Below are positions 6,181 to 13,654 of a stretch of DNA of 13,760 nucleotides, piece after piece. The stretch covers positions 1 through 13,760 of the forward strand of contig WGDF01000048.1 in assembly GCA_015493405.1 (NCBI GenBank). Direction: 5' to 3'. The notes under the pieces are model-generated. The model saw only the letters and a program-made list of their open reading frames with translations. It was not told where the DNA came from and did not search any database. Position 1 is the first letter of the stretch. Every line of letters starts with the position of its first letter. Made by a program: the position numbers and the translations under genes. This DNA is from Flavobacteriaceae bacterium. Its GTDB lineage: Bacteria > Bacteroidota > Bacteroidia > Flavobacteriales > Flavobacteriaceae.

Positions 6181-7290
6181 TCAAATCCGATACATCAGCC
6201 CGAATTCCATAGCTTCGGCTCTGTTGATGCCGTGCACTTTCAGCCCGTATAACAAGCGCCAATGCCGGTTGAGATAAAATTTGGTTGCCAAGCGGTTATA
6301 AAAACGGGTTTCAAAATTGTAAGGGTAATAAATATAGTAGCCCGCACCAATATCAATACCAAATTTCCGGTAATAAAATTCGTGTTCGACATAAATCCCG
6401 ATGCGTTTAAAATCGGGAATATTATTTAAATGATACTCGGGCATAGCATAATGCTCATAGCGAATTTGTTCCTTTAAAAAATAGGACACGAATAACTCAA
6501 TACCGATACTGATTTTATGTCTGAAATTCAGATGTTTTTCCACTTGAAATCCGGGGATAAAAAACGGAAACTGCCCGCTGTCATAATAATCGGATTCGTT
6601 GATACCAAAACGTAAAAAACCGAGATATTGCCATGTTTTATCATATGCCGGTGTTTGTTTTTCGGACAAAATTTTACCGGAACGCCCGTCATAGAGCAAA
6701 CCGACTGTCATACTCGGAATATTAGCGCCGTAATTGGGTGATTGCAAATTGCCGTTGGAATAATGAAAAATAGCCAAGCCCAGTTGCAATCGCCAGTTTT
6801 GATAAATTTTTGGGCTTTTCAAATACAAACCGAAATCAAACGGAAACAACCAATGCGACCCGAACAACTGATTTTTCGAATTGGTTTGTTTGTCATACGG
6901 ATGTGTATTATAAGCCACGCCTTGCGATATTCGAAACGAAAGTTGAAAACCTTGATTCGGTTTGAATAAATAATAAGACATAAACCCGTATAAGCCATAG
7001 TTCTTGCCCAAAACTTGATCTCTAAAATTGTGGGATAAAAAAGTGATACCAAAATCGGAATAACCAAAATTATTGAGCCGTTCTTGGTCAAAATAATTGG
7101 CTTTATGCCAGTTGATTTGAAAAGAATAAGGCATCTCTCGGGCAAACACATAATTGGACTTGATGCGTGACAAATTATAGCCTAAATTAACATCCATAGA
7201 CAACATTTGGTTGTCTAGAGTCAGTGATTTTTGCCCATATAAAATAATTGGCCACAAAAAAAACAGAAATATGTTTAAACTGAATTTCAT
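6181..7290 (-). CDS. Acyloxyacyl hydrolase / PagL-like lipid A deacylase homologue
   Basis: The 369-residue protein has a signal peptide (1 to about 19, ending LYGQ) and then alternating aromatic-rich strands typical of an outer-membrane beta-barrel, ending with Ile preceded by tyrosine and arginine. The segment IFHYSNGNLQSPNYGAN (174-190) matches the active-site region of PagL lipid A 3-O-deacylases, with the catalytic His (176) and Ser (178) in the HxSN motif. By direct spacing, the catalytic Glu of Pseudomonas PagL (12 residues after Ser) is Asn190 here. The protein is much longer than PagL (about 150 residues mature), as is usual in Bacteroidota members annotated acyloxyacyl hydrolase. 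The expected role is trimming an acyl chain from lipid A in the outer membrane. It is the first gene of the operon with the GIN lipoprotein and alpha/beta hydrolase. The family call is firm, but activity and the deacylated position are inferred. Confidence 0.8.
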   Translation of the reverse strand: MKFSLNIFLFFLWPIILYGQKSLTLDNQMLSMDVNLGYNLSRIKSNYVFAREMPYSFQINWHKANYFDQERLNNFGYSDFGITFLSHNFRDQVLGKNYGLYGFMSYYLFKPNQGFQLSFRISQGVAYNTHPYDKQTNSKNQLFGSHWLFPFDFGLYLKSPKIYQNWRLQLGLAIFHYSNGNLQSPNYGANIPSMTVGLLYDGRSGKILSEKQTPAYDKTWQYLGFLRFGINESDYYDSGQFPFFIPGFQVEKHLNFRHKISIGIELFVSYFLKEQIRYEHYAMPEYHLNNIPDFKRIGIYVEHEFYYRKFGIDIGAGYYIYYPYNFETRFYNRLATKFYLNRHWRLLYGLKVHGINRAEAMEFGLMYRI

Positions 7291-7299
7291 CTTCTAATA

Positions 7300-7307
7300 C
7301 AAATGTA
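7300..7307 (-). promoter_or_regulatory. -7 element of the PagL-like operon, very close to the start codon
   Basis: The minus strand reads TACATTTG, matching TAnnTTTG, and ends only nine bases before the ATG at 7290. If used, transcription would start at or within a few bases of the start codon, giving a leaderless or nearly leaderless mRNA. No clear -33 element is seen, so a promoter further upstream remains possible. Confidence 0.4.
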
Positions 7308-7363
7308 ATACTTAAAAATTTATTTTGACCGAATTTAAGCTAAGTAAATTATTTATCTATAAA

Positions 7364-7395
7364 TTTGTTAGTCCATTTTAAAAAAACTATTTTTG
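7364..7395 (+). promoter_or_regulatory. Promoter of the DoxX/MauE-like gene
   Basis: TTTG (7364-7367), a 20-base spacer and TATTTTTG (7388-7395) are an exact match to the Bacteroidota promoter consensus, with the same spacing as the metK promoter. The start codon at 7415 lies 20 bases downstream, so the leader is about 12-15 bases. Confidence 0.75.
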
Positions 7396-7414
7396 TAACA
7401 AAAATTACTTAAAG

Positions 7415-8485
7415 ATGAAATATCTGGTTCAATTTATCCGCATAATTGTCGCATTAACCTTTATGTTCTCAGGCTTTGTTAAGTTAGTGGATCCTATTGG
7501 GACTAAAATTAAAATGTTAGAATATTTCGGCGAAGATGTGCTCAATATCAATTTTCTGGCACCTTACGCCTTGGAAATATCTATTTTTTTGATTTTGGTT
7601 GAATTCGCTTTGGGAATTTGGCTGTTAATCGGGTATCAACCAAAGTTTACGGTGCGCGCCTTGTTGGTTTTAATCAGTATATTTTTGTTTTTAACATGGT
7701 ATTCGGCCTATTACAACAAAGTAACGGACTGCGGTTGTTTTGGTGATGCCGTCAAATTATCGACTTGGGAAACCTTTTATAAAAATGTCATTCTAATTGT
7801 GCTCATTTTATTTTTAAATTGGCATTCGTCTTACATAACGCCTTGGTTCAAAAAATCTTTGACGACCGGCTTGGCACATGGTTTGACACTTGCCGCATTA
7901 CTTTTGATGATTTATACGGTCAGGCACCTCCCACTGATAGATTTCAGACCTTACGCCATCGGCAAAAATATTGAAGCCGGAATGCGCACGCCACCACATG
8001 CGCCTCAGGCCAAATTCAAAGATATCTGGTTTTACAAAGTTAACGGAAAAGTCCGAAAATACAGTAGTGTAGATGAGCCATGGAATATTAAAGGTGCAGA
8101 GTTTGTCGATCGCAAAACCATTACTTTACAAGAAGGTTACACACCACCGATACATGATTTTAGTATTGAAAATGAAACCGACGGCGATATCACCCAATCT
8201 GTTTTAAAAGCCCCCGAAATATATTTAATTGTGTCTTACAATCCGGATAAAATGAGTCCGGAAGCGCGAAAGATAATTAACCGTTATGCCCGAAAATTAA
8301 AAACCAACGGGCATCGAGTTATCGGACTGTTTGCCATTATAGATGATGGCATTTCTCAAAAATTTGATTTTCCCCTCTATCTGACTGATGCCACAACGCT
8401 TAAAACTATGATTCGTAGCAATCCCGGCGTCATTAAACTACAAACGGGAACAGTAATTGATAAAGAAGCTTGGCGCGATTTATAA
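7415..8485 (+). CDS. DoxX/MauE-like membrane protein (BT_3928-type) with C-terminal extracytoplasmic domain
   Basis: This 356-residue protein starts with four or five membrane helices (about 5-22, 50-73, 80-100, 120-137, 150-168). The first helix leads into SGFVKLVDPIGTKIKMLEYF (19-38), the signature of the DoxX-like proteins common in Bacteroidota. After helix three comes DCGCFGD (105-111), a cysteine pair (Cys106, Cys108) like that of MauE/methylamine utilisation and vitamin-K-reductase-like redox proteins. The C-terminal part (about 185-356) is soluble; EIYLIVSYNPDKM and later segments (about 268-356) suggest a thioredoxin-like fold without a CxxC, but I hold that loosely. The predicted role is membrane thiol or electron transfer; no substrate is known. 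It has its own promoter and a terminator shared with the convergent trxB. Neighbourhood with thioredoxin reductase is suggestive only, since the two lie on opposite strands. Confidence 0.8.
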   Translation: MKYLVQFIRIIVALTFMFSGFVKLVDPIGTKIKMLEYFGEDVLNINFLAPYALEISIFLILVEFALGIWLLIGYQPKFTVRALLVLISIFLFLTWYSAYYNKVTDCGCFGDAVKLSTWETFYKNVILIVLILFLNWHSSYITPWFKKSLTTGLAHGLTLAALLLMIYTVRHLPLIDFRPYAIGKNIEAGMRTPPHAPQAKFKDIWFYKVNGKVRKYSSVDEPWNIKGAEFVDRKTITLQEGYTPPIHDFSIENETDGDITQSVLKAPEIYLIVSYNPDKMSPEARKIINRYARKLKTNGHRVIGLFAIIDDGISQKFDFPLYLTDATTLKTMIRSNPGVIKLQTGTVIDKEAWRDL

Positions 8486-8498
8486 TTTTTGGCTAAAG

Positions 8499-8533
8499 CA
8501 AAAGCCGTCAGATTCAAAATCCGACGGCTTTTG
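8499..8533 (+). terminator. Bidirectional intrinsic terminator between the DoxX-like gene and trxB
   Basis: The inverted repeat CAAAAGCCGTC (8499-8509) / GACGGCTTTTG (8523-8533) forms 11 bp. After one A-C mismatch it is extended by GATT/AATC around a three-base loop. The run of A on one arm and T on the other gives a U-tract in both directions. It lies 13 bases after one stop codon and 16 bases beyond the other, so it serves both convergent genes. Confidence 0.88.
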
Positions 8534-8549
8534 TAATAGTTCTTATATT

Positions 8550-9500
8550 TTAGTCTATTAATGCGGCTAAATATTTTTCGGCATCCAGAGCAGCCATACT
8601 GCCACTACCGGCAGCTGTAACAGCTTGTTGATAAGTTGGATCCATCACGTCACCGGCAGCAAAAACACCGGGTTTGTTGGTCAATGTTGACTTAGATTCT
8701 GTTTTGATATAACCGCGTTCGTCCAAATCTATTTGTCCGCCTAAAAAGTCGGTATTCGGTTTGTGACCGATAGCAATAAATAAGCCTTCCATAGGAATGA
8801 CTTCCTTTTCACCGGTTTTGTTATTTTTAACCCGAACACCTTCGACAACTTTATCACCCAAAACTTCATCAATTTCCGTATTCCATTTGATTTCAATATT
8901 GTCAATCCGTTGAACCCGATCTTGCATAGCTTTGGAAGCACGCATTTTATCCCTGCGGACAAACATATATACTTTTTTGGCTAAACCGGCCAAATAGCTG
9001 GCTTCTTCGGCAGCCACATCACCGCCTCCAACGACACCTACTGTCAGTCCTTTGTAAAAGAAACCGTCACAAGTGGCACAAGCAGAAACGCCACCGCCTC
9101 TAAGCCGTTGTTCACTTTCCAACCCGAGATACATTGCAGAAGCGCCTGTAGCAATAATAACTGTATCTGCCGATACTTCTTTATTATTGTCAATTGTAAC
9201 AAGGTGTTTCTCACCGGTTTTGTCAGCCAATTGAACGGCTGTTGCCAAACCAAAGCGGACTTCAGTTCCAAAACGTTCGGCTTGTTTCTGCATATTTTCC
9301 ATCAATTTCGGTCCTTGCAAACCTTGAGGAAAGCCGGGATAATTTTCAACATCGGTTGTCGTTGTAAGTTGTCCCCCCATTTCCATGCCGGTATAAATAA
9401 CCGGTTTAAAACCTGCTCTGGCAGCATAAATTCCGGCTGTATAACCGGCAGGGCCCGAGCCTAAAATCAATACTTGTATGTGTTCTCTTGTTTCAGACAT
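8550..9500 (-). CDS. trxB: Thioredoxin-disulfide reductase
   Basis: This FAD enzyme passes electrons from NADPH to thioredoxin in the cytoplasm. The 316 residues match low-molecular-weight TrxB. Visible features in order are the FAD-binding ILGSGPAGYTA (12-22), GGQLTTTTDVENYPG (42-56), ATGA (117-120), the redox-active CATC (141-144, Cys141 and Cys144), the NADPH-binding VGGGDVAAEEA (157-167), VRRDKMRAS (181-189; this NADPH-phosphate motif has Val in place of the His found in E. coli), GHKPNT, and the C-terminal FAD contact AAGDV. No key residue is missing. The gene is monocistronic between a terminator downstream and its own -7 element upstream; the next gene upstream ends 64 bases away. Confidence 0.96.
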   Translation of the reverse strand: MSETREHIQVLILGSGPAGYTAGIYAARAGFKPVIYTGMEMGGQLTTTTDVENYPGFPQGLQGPKLMENMQKQAERFGTEVRFGLATAVQLADKTGEKHLVTIDNNKEVSADTVIIATGASAMYLGLESEQRLRGGGVSACATCDGFFYKGLTVGVVGGGDVAAEEASYLAGLAKKVYMFVRRDKMRASKAMQDRVQRIDNIEIKWNTEIDEVLGDKVVEGVRVKNNKTGEKEVIPMEGLFIAIGHKPNTDFLGGQIDLDERGYIKTESKSTLTNKPGVFAAGDVMDPTYQQAVTAAGSGSMAALDAEKYLAALID

Positions 9501-9523
9501 AATTCTATTTTTTTAATTTGAGA

Positions 9524-9531
9524 CAAAGATA
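9524..9531 (-). promoter_or_regulatory. -7 promoter element of trxB
   Basis: The minus strand reads TATCTTTG, matching TAnnTTTG, 23 bases upstream of the trxB ATG. A poor -33 (GTTAC) lies at about the right distance. The element sits in the short gap between trxB and the gene upstream on the same strand, supporting separate transcription of trxB. Confidence 0.5.
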
Positions 9532-9564
9532 TATATTTTTTTGTCTTAAAGTAACGTGCTTAAA

Positions 9565-11073
9565 TCAAACTTTTTTATTTGACAATAACAAATCTTTATC
9601 CTTTAATAAAGTTATAATGTCAGAAGCAATCATAGAAAAATTTTGATGTTCTTGGGTGTATAATTCTGCAGTTTGACTGTGCAAATAAACGCCCAATAAG
9701 GCAGCTTCAAGGGGCTGGTAGCCTTGTGCCAATAAACCGGTAATTATACCTGATAAAACATCGCCACTGCCGGCAGTTGCCAAGGCCGCATTGGCAACCG
9801 GATTGATATAAAAAAAGGCACCATCGGATATCGTAGTGTAAGCACCTTTTAAGACAACTATAGCTTGGTGTTTTTCAGCAAATTTTTGAAGTTTTTCTAA
9901 TTTCTCACTGTCATTTTTCCAAGAACCTACCAGACGTTTAAATTCACCTATATGTGGTGTCAAAATAGTATTTTTGGGTAATAAATGAAGCCATTCGGGA
10001 TGTAAAGCCAAAATGTTTAAAGCATCGGCATCTAATAATAAGGCTTTATCATTCTTTTTTAAAAACTTTTTAAAAGCCTTTTGCGTTTCAGGGTGTTGCC
10101 CAAAGCCCATGCCCAAACCGACAGCCGTTATTTTGTCAGGCACTTGGATTTTGGTTATGTATTTAGACTGTTTGTCCGTATGCGTCATGACTTCAGAAAT
10201 TGCAGTCTGACTGATTTGATAGCCTATTTTAGGTAAAAAATTACTGACTAAACCGGCGCCGATGCGCAAAGCGGCTTTGGATGCCAAAACAGGCGCTCCC
10301 ATCATCCCGAAACTTCCACCAACAATTAAAGCATGTCCAAAATTGTTTTTATAACTTACTTTGGAACGTTCCTTCAAAATGTTTTTAATATTTTTAGTTA
10401 TCATAAAATATTGCGTTGGCATGACGGATATAACTGAAGGATCCAGTCCAATATCAACAATTTCAAAATCCTTGATATAAGGTGCATTTTCAGGAAAAAG
10501 GAAAGAAATTTTAGGGAACTGAAAGGTGTAAACTTTAGTTGCTTTAATTATAGAATCATCCGGCTGATTAGATTGATCGGCATACAAGCCTGAAGGCATA
10601 TCAATACTATAAACAGTGGCGCCACTCCGGTTGACGTAATCTATGGCTGCAGCGGCAATGCCGGTTGCCGGACGTGTTAATCCTGTGCCGAAGATGCCAT
10701 CAATAACAATATCCTTTGGACCAATCTTTAAATTATTTTCACTTTGATAAGTTTCTATTGCGAGTGGCATCTCTGATAATTTTTTCAAATTCAGATCAAA
10801 ATCGAGAGAAGATTTCTTTGAAAAAGGAACCAATATACATTTAATATGATAAACGGGTTGTAATAAACGCGCTAAGACCAATGCGTCTCCGCCATTGTTA
10901 CCCTTGCCACAAAAAATGTAAATGGTCTGTTCTATTTTCAAATCTTTGACAAGTGCTTTATGCAAACGCGTCGCAGCTCGTTCCATCAATTCTTCAGAAG
11001 TTATATTTTGACGCTTAATAGTTTGATTATCAATATCTTTAATTTGTTGTGCCGTAAATAATTTTTGAAACAT
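9565..11073 (-). CDS. nnr: Bifunctional NAD(P)H-hydrate epimerase / ADP-dependent NAD(P)H-hydrate dehydratase
   Basis: The protein repairs damaged NAD(P)H: the N-terminal domain epimerises the R hydrate and the C-terminal domain dehydrates the S hydrate using ADP. At 502 residues it has the usual length of the fused YjeF form. The epimerase half (1 to about 215) shows TAQQIKDID (7-15), FCGKGNNGGDALVLARLL (54-71), IDGIFGTGL (124-132) and IDMPSGL (157-163). The dehydratase half, a ribokinase-like fold (about 235-500), shows FGHALIVGGSFGMMGA (245-260), LLDADALNIL (346-355), LTPHIGEFKRL (371-381), VLKGAYT (407-413) and ATAGSGDVLSG (432-442) with the catalytic Asp438. The frame is open to 11283, but that extension runs antisense into fmt and resembles no YjeF sequence; the protein matches the family from the Met at 11073. 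It is divergent from fmt with a 48-base gap. Confidence 0.94.
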   Translation of the reverse strand: MFQKLFTAQQIKDIDNQTIKRQNITSEELMERAATRLHKALVKDLKIEQTIYIFCGKGNNGGDALVLARLLQPVYHIKCILVPFSKKSSLDFDLNLKKLSEMPLAIETYQSENNLKIGPKDIVIDGIFGTGLTRPATGIAAAAIDYVNRSGATVYSIDMPSGLYADQSNQPDDSIIKATKVYTFQFPKISFLFPENAPYIKDFEIVDIGLDPSVISVMPTQYFMITKNIKNILKERSKVSYKNNFGHALIVGGSFGMMGAPVLASKAALRIGAGLVSNFLPKIGYQISQTAISEVMTHTDKQSKYITKIQVPDKITAVGLGMGFGQHPETQKAFKKFLKKNDKALLLDADALNILALHPEWLHLLPKNTILTPHIGEFKRLVGSWKNDSEKLEKLQKFAEKHQAIVVLKGAYTTISDGAFFYINPVANAALATAGSGDVLSGIITGLLAQGYQPLEAALLGVYLHSQTAELYTQEHQNFSMIASDIITLLKDKDLLLSNKKV

Positions 11074-11097
11074 AAGGCTCAAGTTTAAAATCTTGTT

Positions 11098-11105
11098 TAT
11101 TTTTG
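11098..11105 (+). promoter_or_regulatory. -7 promoter element of fmt
   Basis: TATTTTTG matches TAnnTTTG and ends 16 bases before the fmt ATG, predicting a leader of about ten bases. No good -33 element lies 19-21 bases upstream. On the opposite strand, TATTTTTA (11114-11107) with TTG at 11137-11135 and a 20-base spacer is a one-mismatch candidate for the divergent nnr promoter, so the two promoters may overlap. Confidence 0.5.
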
Positions 11106-11121
11106 CTAAAAATACGAAGAA

Positions 11122-12075
11122 ATGACACAAAAGCCAAGAATAGTTTTTATGGGCACCCCTGAATTTGCTGTTGGAACACTCAAAAAATTGATTGATCATA
11201 ATTACAATATCGTGGGGGTTATTACCGCTCCTGACAAACCTGCAGGGCGTGGAAAAAAATTGAAAGAAAGTGCCGTCAAGCAATATGCAAAGAAAATGAA
11301 CTTACCTATTCTTCAACCGACCAACCTTAAATCTGAAGCTTTTAATGATGCTTTGAAAAATCTAAATCCCGATTTGCAAATTGTTGTAGCTTTTAGAATG
11401 TTACCTAAAATAGTTTGGCAACTGCCCAAGCTGGGAACTTTTAATTTGCATGCCTCTCTTCTACCCGATTACCGTGGTGCTGCACCAATCAATTGGGCGA
11501 TTATCAATGGTGAAACCCAAACCGGTGTTACGACTTTTTTTATCGATGATAAAATTGATACCGGCGAAATTATTTTACAGGAAAAAGTGGCTATTACACC
11601 AGAGGATTCCGCTTCCGACTTACATGATAAATTAATGGAAAAAGGCAGTGAGTTGGTTTTAAAAACCGTAGATTTAATTGAGTCGAAACATTTAAAAACT
11701 CAAGCGCAGCCCAAAATAGATTGGCCCAAAAAAGCACCGAAACTCAATGTAGAAAACACTAAAATTAATTGGGAACAAAAGGGGCTAAATATTTATAATT
11801 TGATTAGGGGTTTATCAGAATATCCGGGCGCTTGGACACAATTAAGCCTCAATAATGAAGCTCCCAAAAAATTATTGATTTACAATTCAAGTTTTGAACA
11901 AACCTCACATAATGAATCGATTGGAAATATATTTATTTCAAAAAAAGACATGAAAATTGCGGTTAAAGACGGCTTCATTTATCCTAAACTTCTTAAATTA
12001 CAAGGTAAAAAAATGATGGCTATATCCGATTTTCTGAATGGAATGAGACATAAAAAATTAGAATTAGTTATTTAG
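11122..12075 (+). CDS. fmt: Methionyl-tRNA formyltransferase
   Basis: The enzyme formylates the methionine on initiator tRNA using 10-formyltetrahydrofolate, a step of bacterial translation initiation. The 317 residues are a normal length. The Rossmann N-terminal domain opens with RIVFMGTPEFAV (6-17) and has DKPAGRGKK (38-46), the variable loop region of Fmt. The catalytic block FNLHASLLPDYRGAAPINW (107-125) contains Asn108 and His110, and TGVTTFFIDDKIDTGEI (134-150) contains Asp146; these are the three residues essential in the E. coli enzyme. The C-terminal OB-fold domain (about 205-317) is shorter on motif but complete, with WEQKGLNIYNLIRGLSEYPGAW-type residues before it. It has its own promoter, and nothing indicates cotranscription with the symporter 104 bases downstream. 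Confidence 0.96.
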   Translation: MTQKPRIVFMGTPEFAVGTLKKLIDHNYNIVGVITAPDKPAGRGKKLKESAVKQYAKKMNLPILQPTNLKSEAFNDALKNLNPDLQIVVAFRMLPKIVWQLPKLGTFNLHASLLPDYRGAAPINWAIINGETQTGVTTFFIDDKIDTGEIILQEKVAITPEDSASDLHDKLMEKGSELVLKTVDLIESKHLKTQAQPKIDWPKKAPKLNVENTKINWEQKGLNIYNLIRGLSEYPGAWTQLSLNNEAPKKLLIYNSSFEQTSHNESIGNIFISKKDMKIAVKDGFIYPKLLKLQGKKMMAISDFLNGMRHKKLELVI

Positions 12076-12153
12076 GTTCTGCCAATTCTTATCCTTTTCT
12101 TAAAAAATTAGACTAGCATCATTGGGGCTAACCTTGAGTTCCACTTATTTTAT

Positions 12154-12161
12154 TATCTTTA
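12154..12161 (+). promoter_or_regulatory. Weak -7-like element upstream of the symporter gene
   Basis: TATCTTTA differs from TAnnTTTG only in the last base and lies 18 bases before the start codon. A TTG at 12134-12136 is 17 bases upstream, a slightly short spacer. This is the best promoter candidate in the 104-base gap after fmt, but weak. Confidence 0.3.
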
Positions 12162-12179
12162 AAGCCAAAAATATTCTAT

Positions 12180-13511
12180 ATGAAGCACAAATCAGGACTT
12201 GCCTTACATTGGAAAATCCTCATCGGGATGACAGCCGGATTAATCGGTGGTTTTATTTTATTACAATTTAAATATGGCAAACAACTCACTTATGACTGGA
12301 TTGCGCCTATCGGTAAAATATTTGTCAATCTCTTAAAATTAATAGCGATTCCACTTATTTTAGCATCGCTGATCAAAGGCGTTTCCGATTTGAAAGATAT
12401 TGCCAAATTCAAAACAATCGGATTACGCACTATCAGTTTATATATCATTACAACCATATTTGCCATAAGTATTGGGTTACTCAGTGTCAACATCTTACAA
12501 CCAGGGAAAGGTATTTCACCTGAAACAGTTCATAAATTGGAGCAAACTTATGCCGGTAATCAAAAAATCACTAAAAAAATTGAGGGGGCCAAAGCTCAAA
12601 AAAATAAACCCAAATTACAGTTCTTAGTTGATATGGTGCCTGATAATATTTTTAAAGCGATGAGTAATAATGGCAATATGCTGCAAGTTATATTTTTTGC
12701 AATTTTTTTAGGAATCACTTTGATTTTAATTCCCGAACACAAGGCTGCCCCACTTAAGGATTTATTTGATTCGCTCAATGAAGCCATTTTAAAAATGGTA
12801 GATTTAATTATGCTGACTGCGCCATATGCTGTTTTCGCCCTGATTGCCAATGTCATTGTTGGCACATCCGGAGACTGGGAGTTACTCAGCAGTTTGTTAA
12901 AATACGGCGCTACGGTCGTTATAGGTTTGATCATTATGTTAATCTTTTATATGATTTTGATTAAATTGTTTGTCGGTAAAAATCCATTTTGGTTTTTCAA
13001 GCAACTGGCACCGGCACAATTGTTGGCGTTTAGCAGCAGTTCAAGTGCTGCTACATTACCGGTTACTATGGAACGGGTCGAAGAACACATCGGCGTTGAC
13101 AAAGAAGTATCTAGTTTTGTCTTGCCCGTCGGTGCTACAGTTAATATGGACGGCACAAGTTTATATCAAGCAGTCGCGGCGGTCTTTATTTTACAAGTGC
13201 TTTGGCCCGAAGGCTTGAGTTTCACCAATCAATTAACTATTATACTTACTGCTTTACTAGCTTCTATCGGGGCGGCTGCTGTCCCCGGAGCCGGTATGAT
13301 TATGCTGGTTATTGTTTTGGAAGCTTTGGGGTTTCCTTCGGCAAAACTACCGGTAGCATTGGCACTGATTTTTGCAATTGACCGGCCTTTGGATATGATG
13401 CGAACCGTCATTAATGTGACCGGCGATGCTACGGTTTCAACTATTGTTGCAAAATCTGTCGGCAAATTACATGAGCCTAAACCAAAAGAATGGGATGATC
13501 AACTCAATTAG
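12180..13511 (+). CDS. Dicarboxylate/amino acid:cation symporter (DAACS/SDF family)
   Basis: This 443-residue inner-membrane transporter of the GltP/GltPh/EAAT family takes up acidic amino acids or dicarboxylates driven by Na+ or H+. All functional landmarks are visible: the serine-rich HP1 tip FSSSSSAATLP (284-293), the cation-binding NMDGT of helix 7 (322-326), the HP2 loop AAVPGAGMIMLVIVLEALG (366-384), and helix 8 with DRPLDMMRTVINVTGDA (401-417). Aligned by eye to archaeal GltPh, Asp401, Asp405, Arg408, Asn412 and Asp416 correspond to Asp390, Asp394, Arg397, Asn401 and Asp405. The retained Arg408 points to a substrate with a side-chain carboxylate (Asp, Glu, or C4-dicarboxylates) rather than neutral amino acids. 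The hydrophilic stretch at about 107-150 is the usual helix 3-4 connection, here rich in lysine. The start gives a short basic N-terminus before helix 1. It is monocistronic as far as visible. Confidence 0.93.
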   Translation: MKHKSGLALHWKILIGMTAGLIGGFILLQFKYGKQLTYDWIAPIGKIFVNLLKLIAIPLILASLIKGVSDLKDIAKFKTIGLRTISLYIITTIFAISIGLLSVNILQPGKGISPETVHKLEQTYAGNQKITKKIEGAKAQKNKPKLQFLVDMVPDNIFKAMSNNGNMLQVIFFAIFLGITLILIPEHKAAPLKDLFDSLNEAILKMVDLIMLTAPYAVFALIANVIVGTSGDWELLSSLLKYGATVVIGLIIMLIFYMILIKLFVGKNPFWFFKQLAPAQLLAFSSSSSAATLPVTMERVEEHIGVDKEVSSFVLPVGATVNMDGTSLYQAVAAVFILQVLWPEGLSFTNQLTIILTALLASIGAAAVPGAGMIMLVIVLEALGFPSAKLPVALALIFAIDRPLDMMRTVINVTGDATVSTIVAKSVGKLHEPKPKEWDDQLN

Positions 13512-13514
13512 TTA

Positions 13515-13534
13515 AAGATCTGCTAATAGATCTT
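13515..13534 (+). terminator. Weak hairpin after the symporter gene
   Basis: AAGATCT (13515-13521) and AGATCTT (13528-13534) form a perfect 7-bp stem with a six-base loop, starting three bases after the stop codon, followed after a short gap by T-rich sequence. It could end the symporter transcript, but the stem is AT-rich and the T-run is not immediate. Confidence 0.4.
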
Positions 13535-13654
13535 ATCCCAATTTTATTCTATTTTTAGACAATTGTCAATAAATTTATTATTTGATTATCTGTAATTTAA
13601 ATTTAAACTATTGATTCAAAGCGAGTTATACTGAAATTAATATCGCCCCAATTA

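Noticed and set aside
6819..7151. 110-codon frame overlapping the PagL-like gene on the same strand
   Set aside because: It is a different frame of a clearly assigned outer-membrane protein gene, with no recognisable domain.
9108..9464. 118-codon frame antisense to trxB
   Set aside because: It is a cysteine-rich shadow of a well-conserved trxB coding region with no promoter or family signature.
11074..11283. 70-codon N-terminal extension of the NAD(P)HX epimerase/dehydratase frame
   Set aside because: It overlaps the start of fmt in antisense and shows no YjeF-like sequence; the known N-terminus of the family begins at the Met at 11073.
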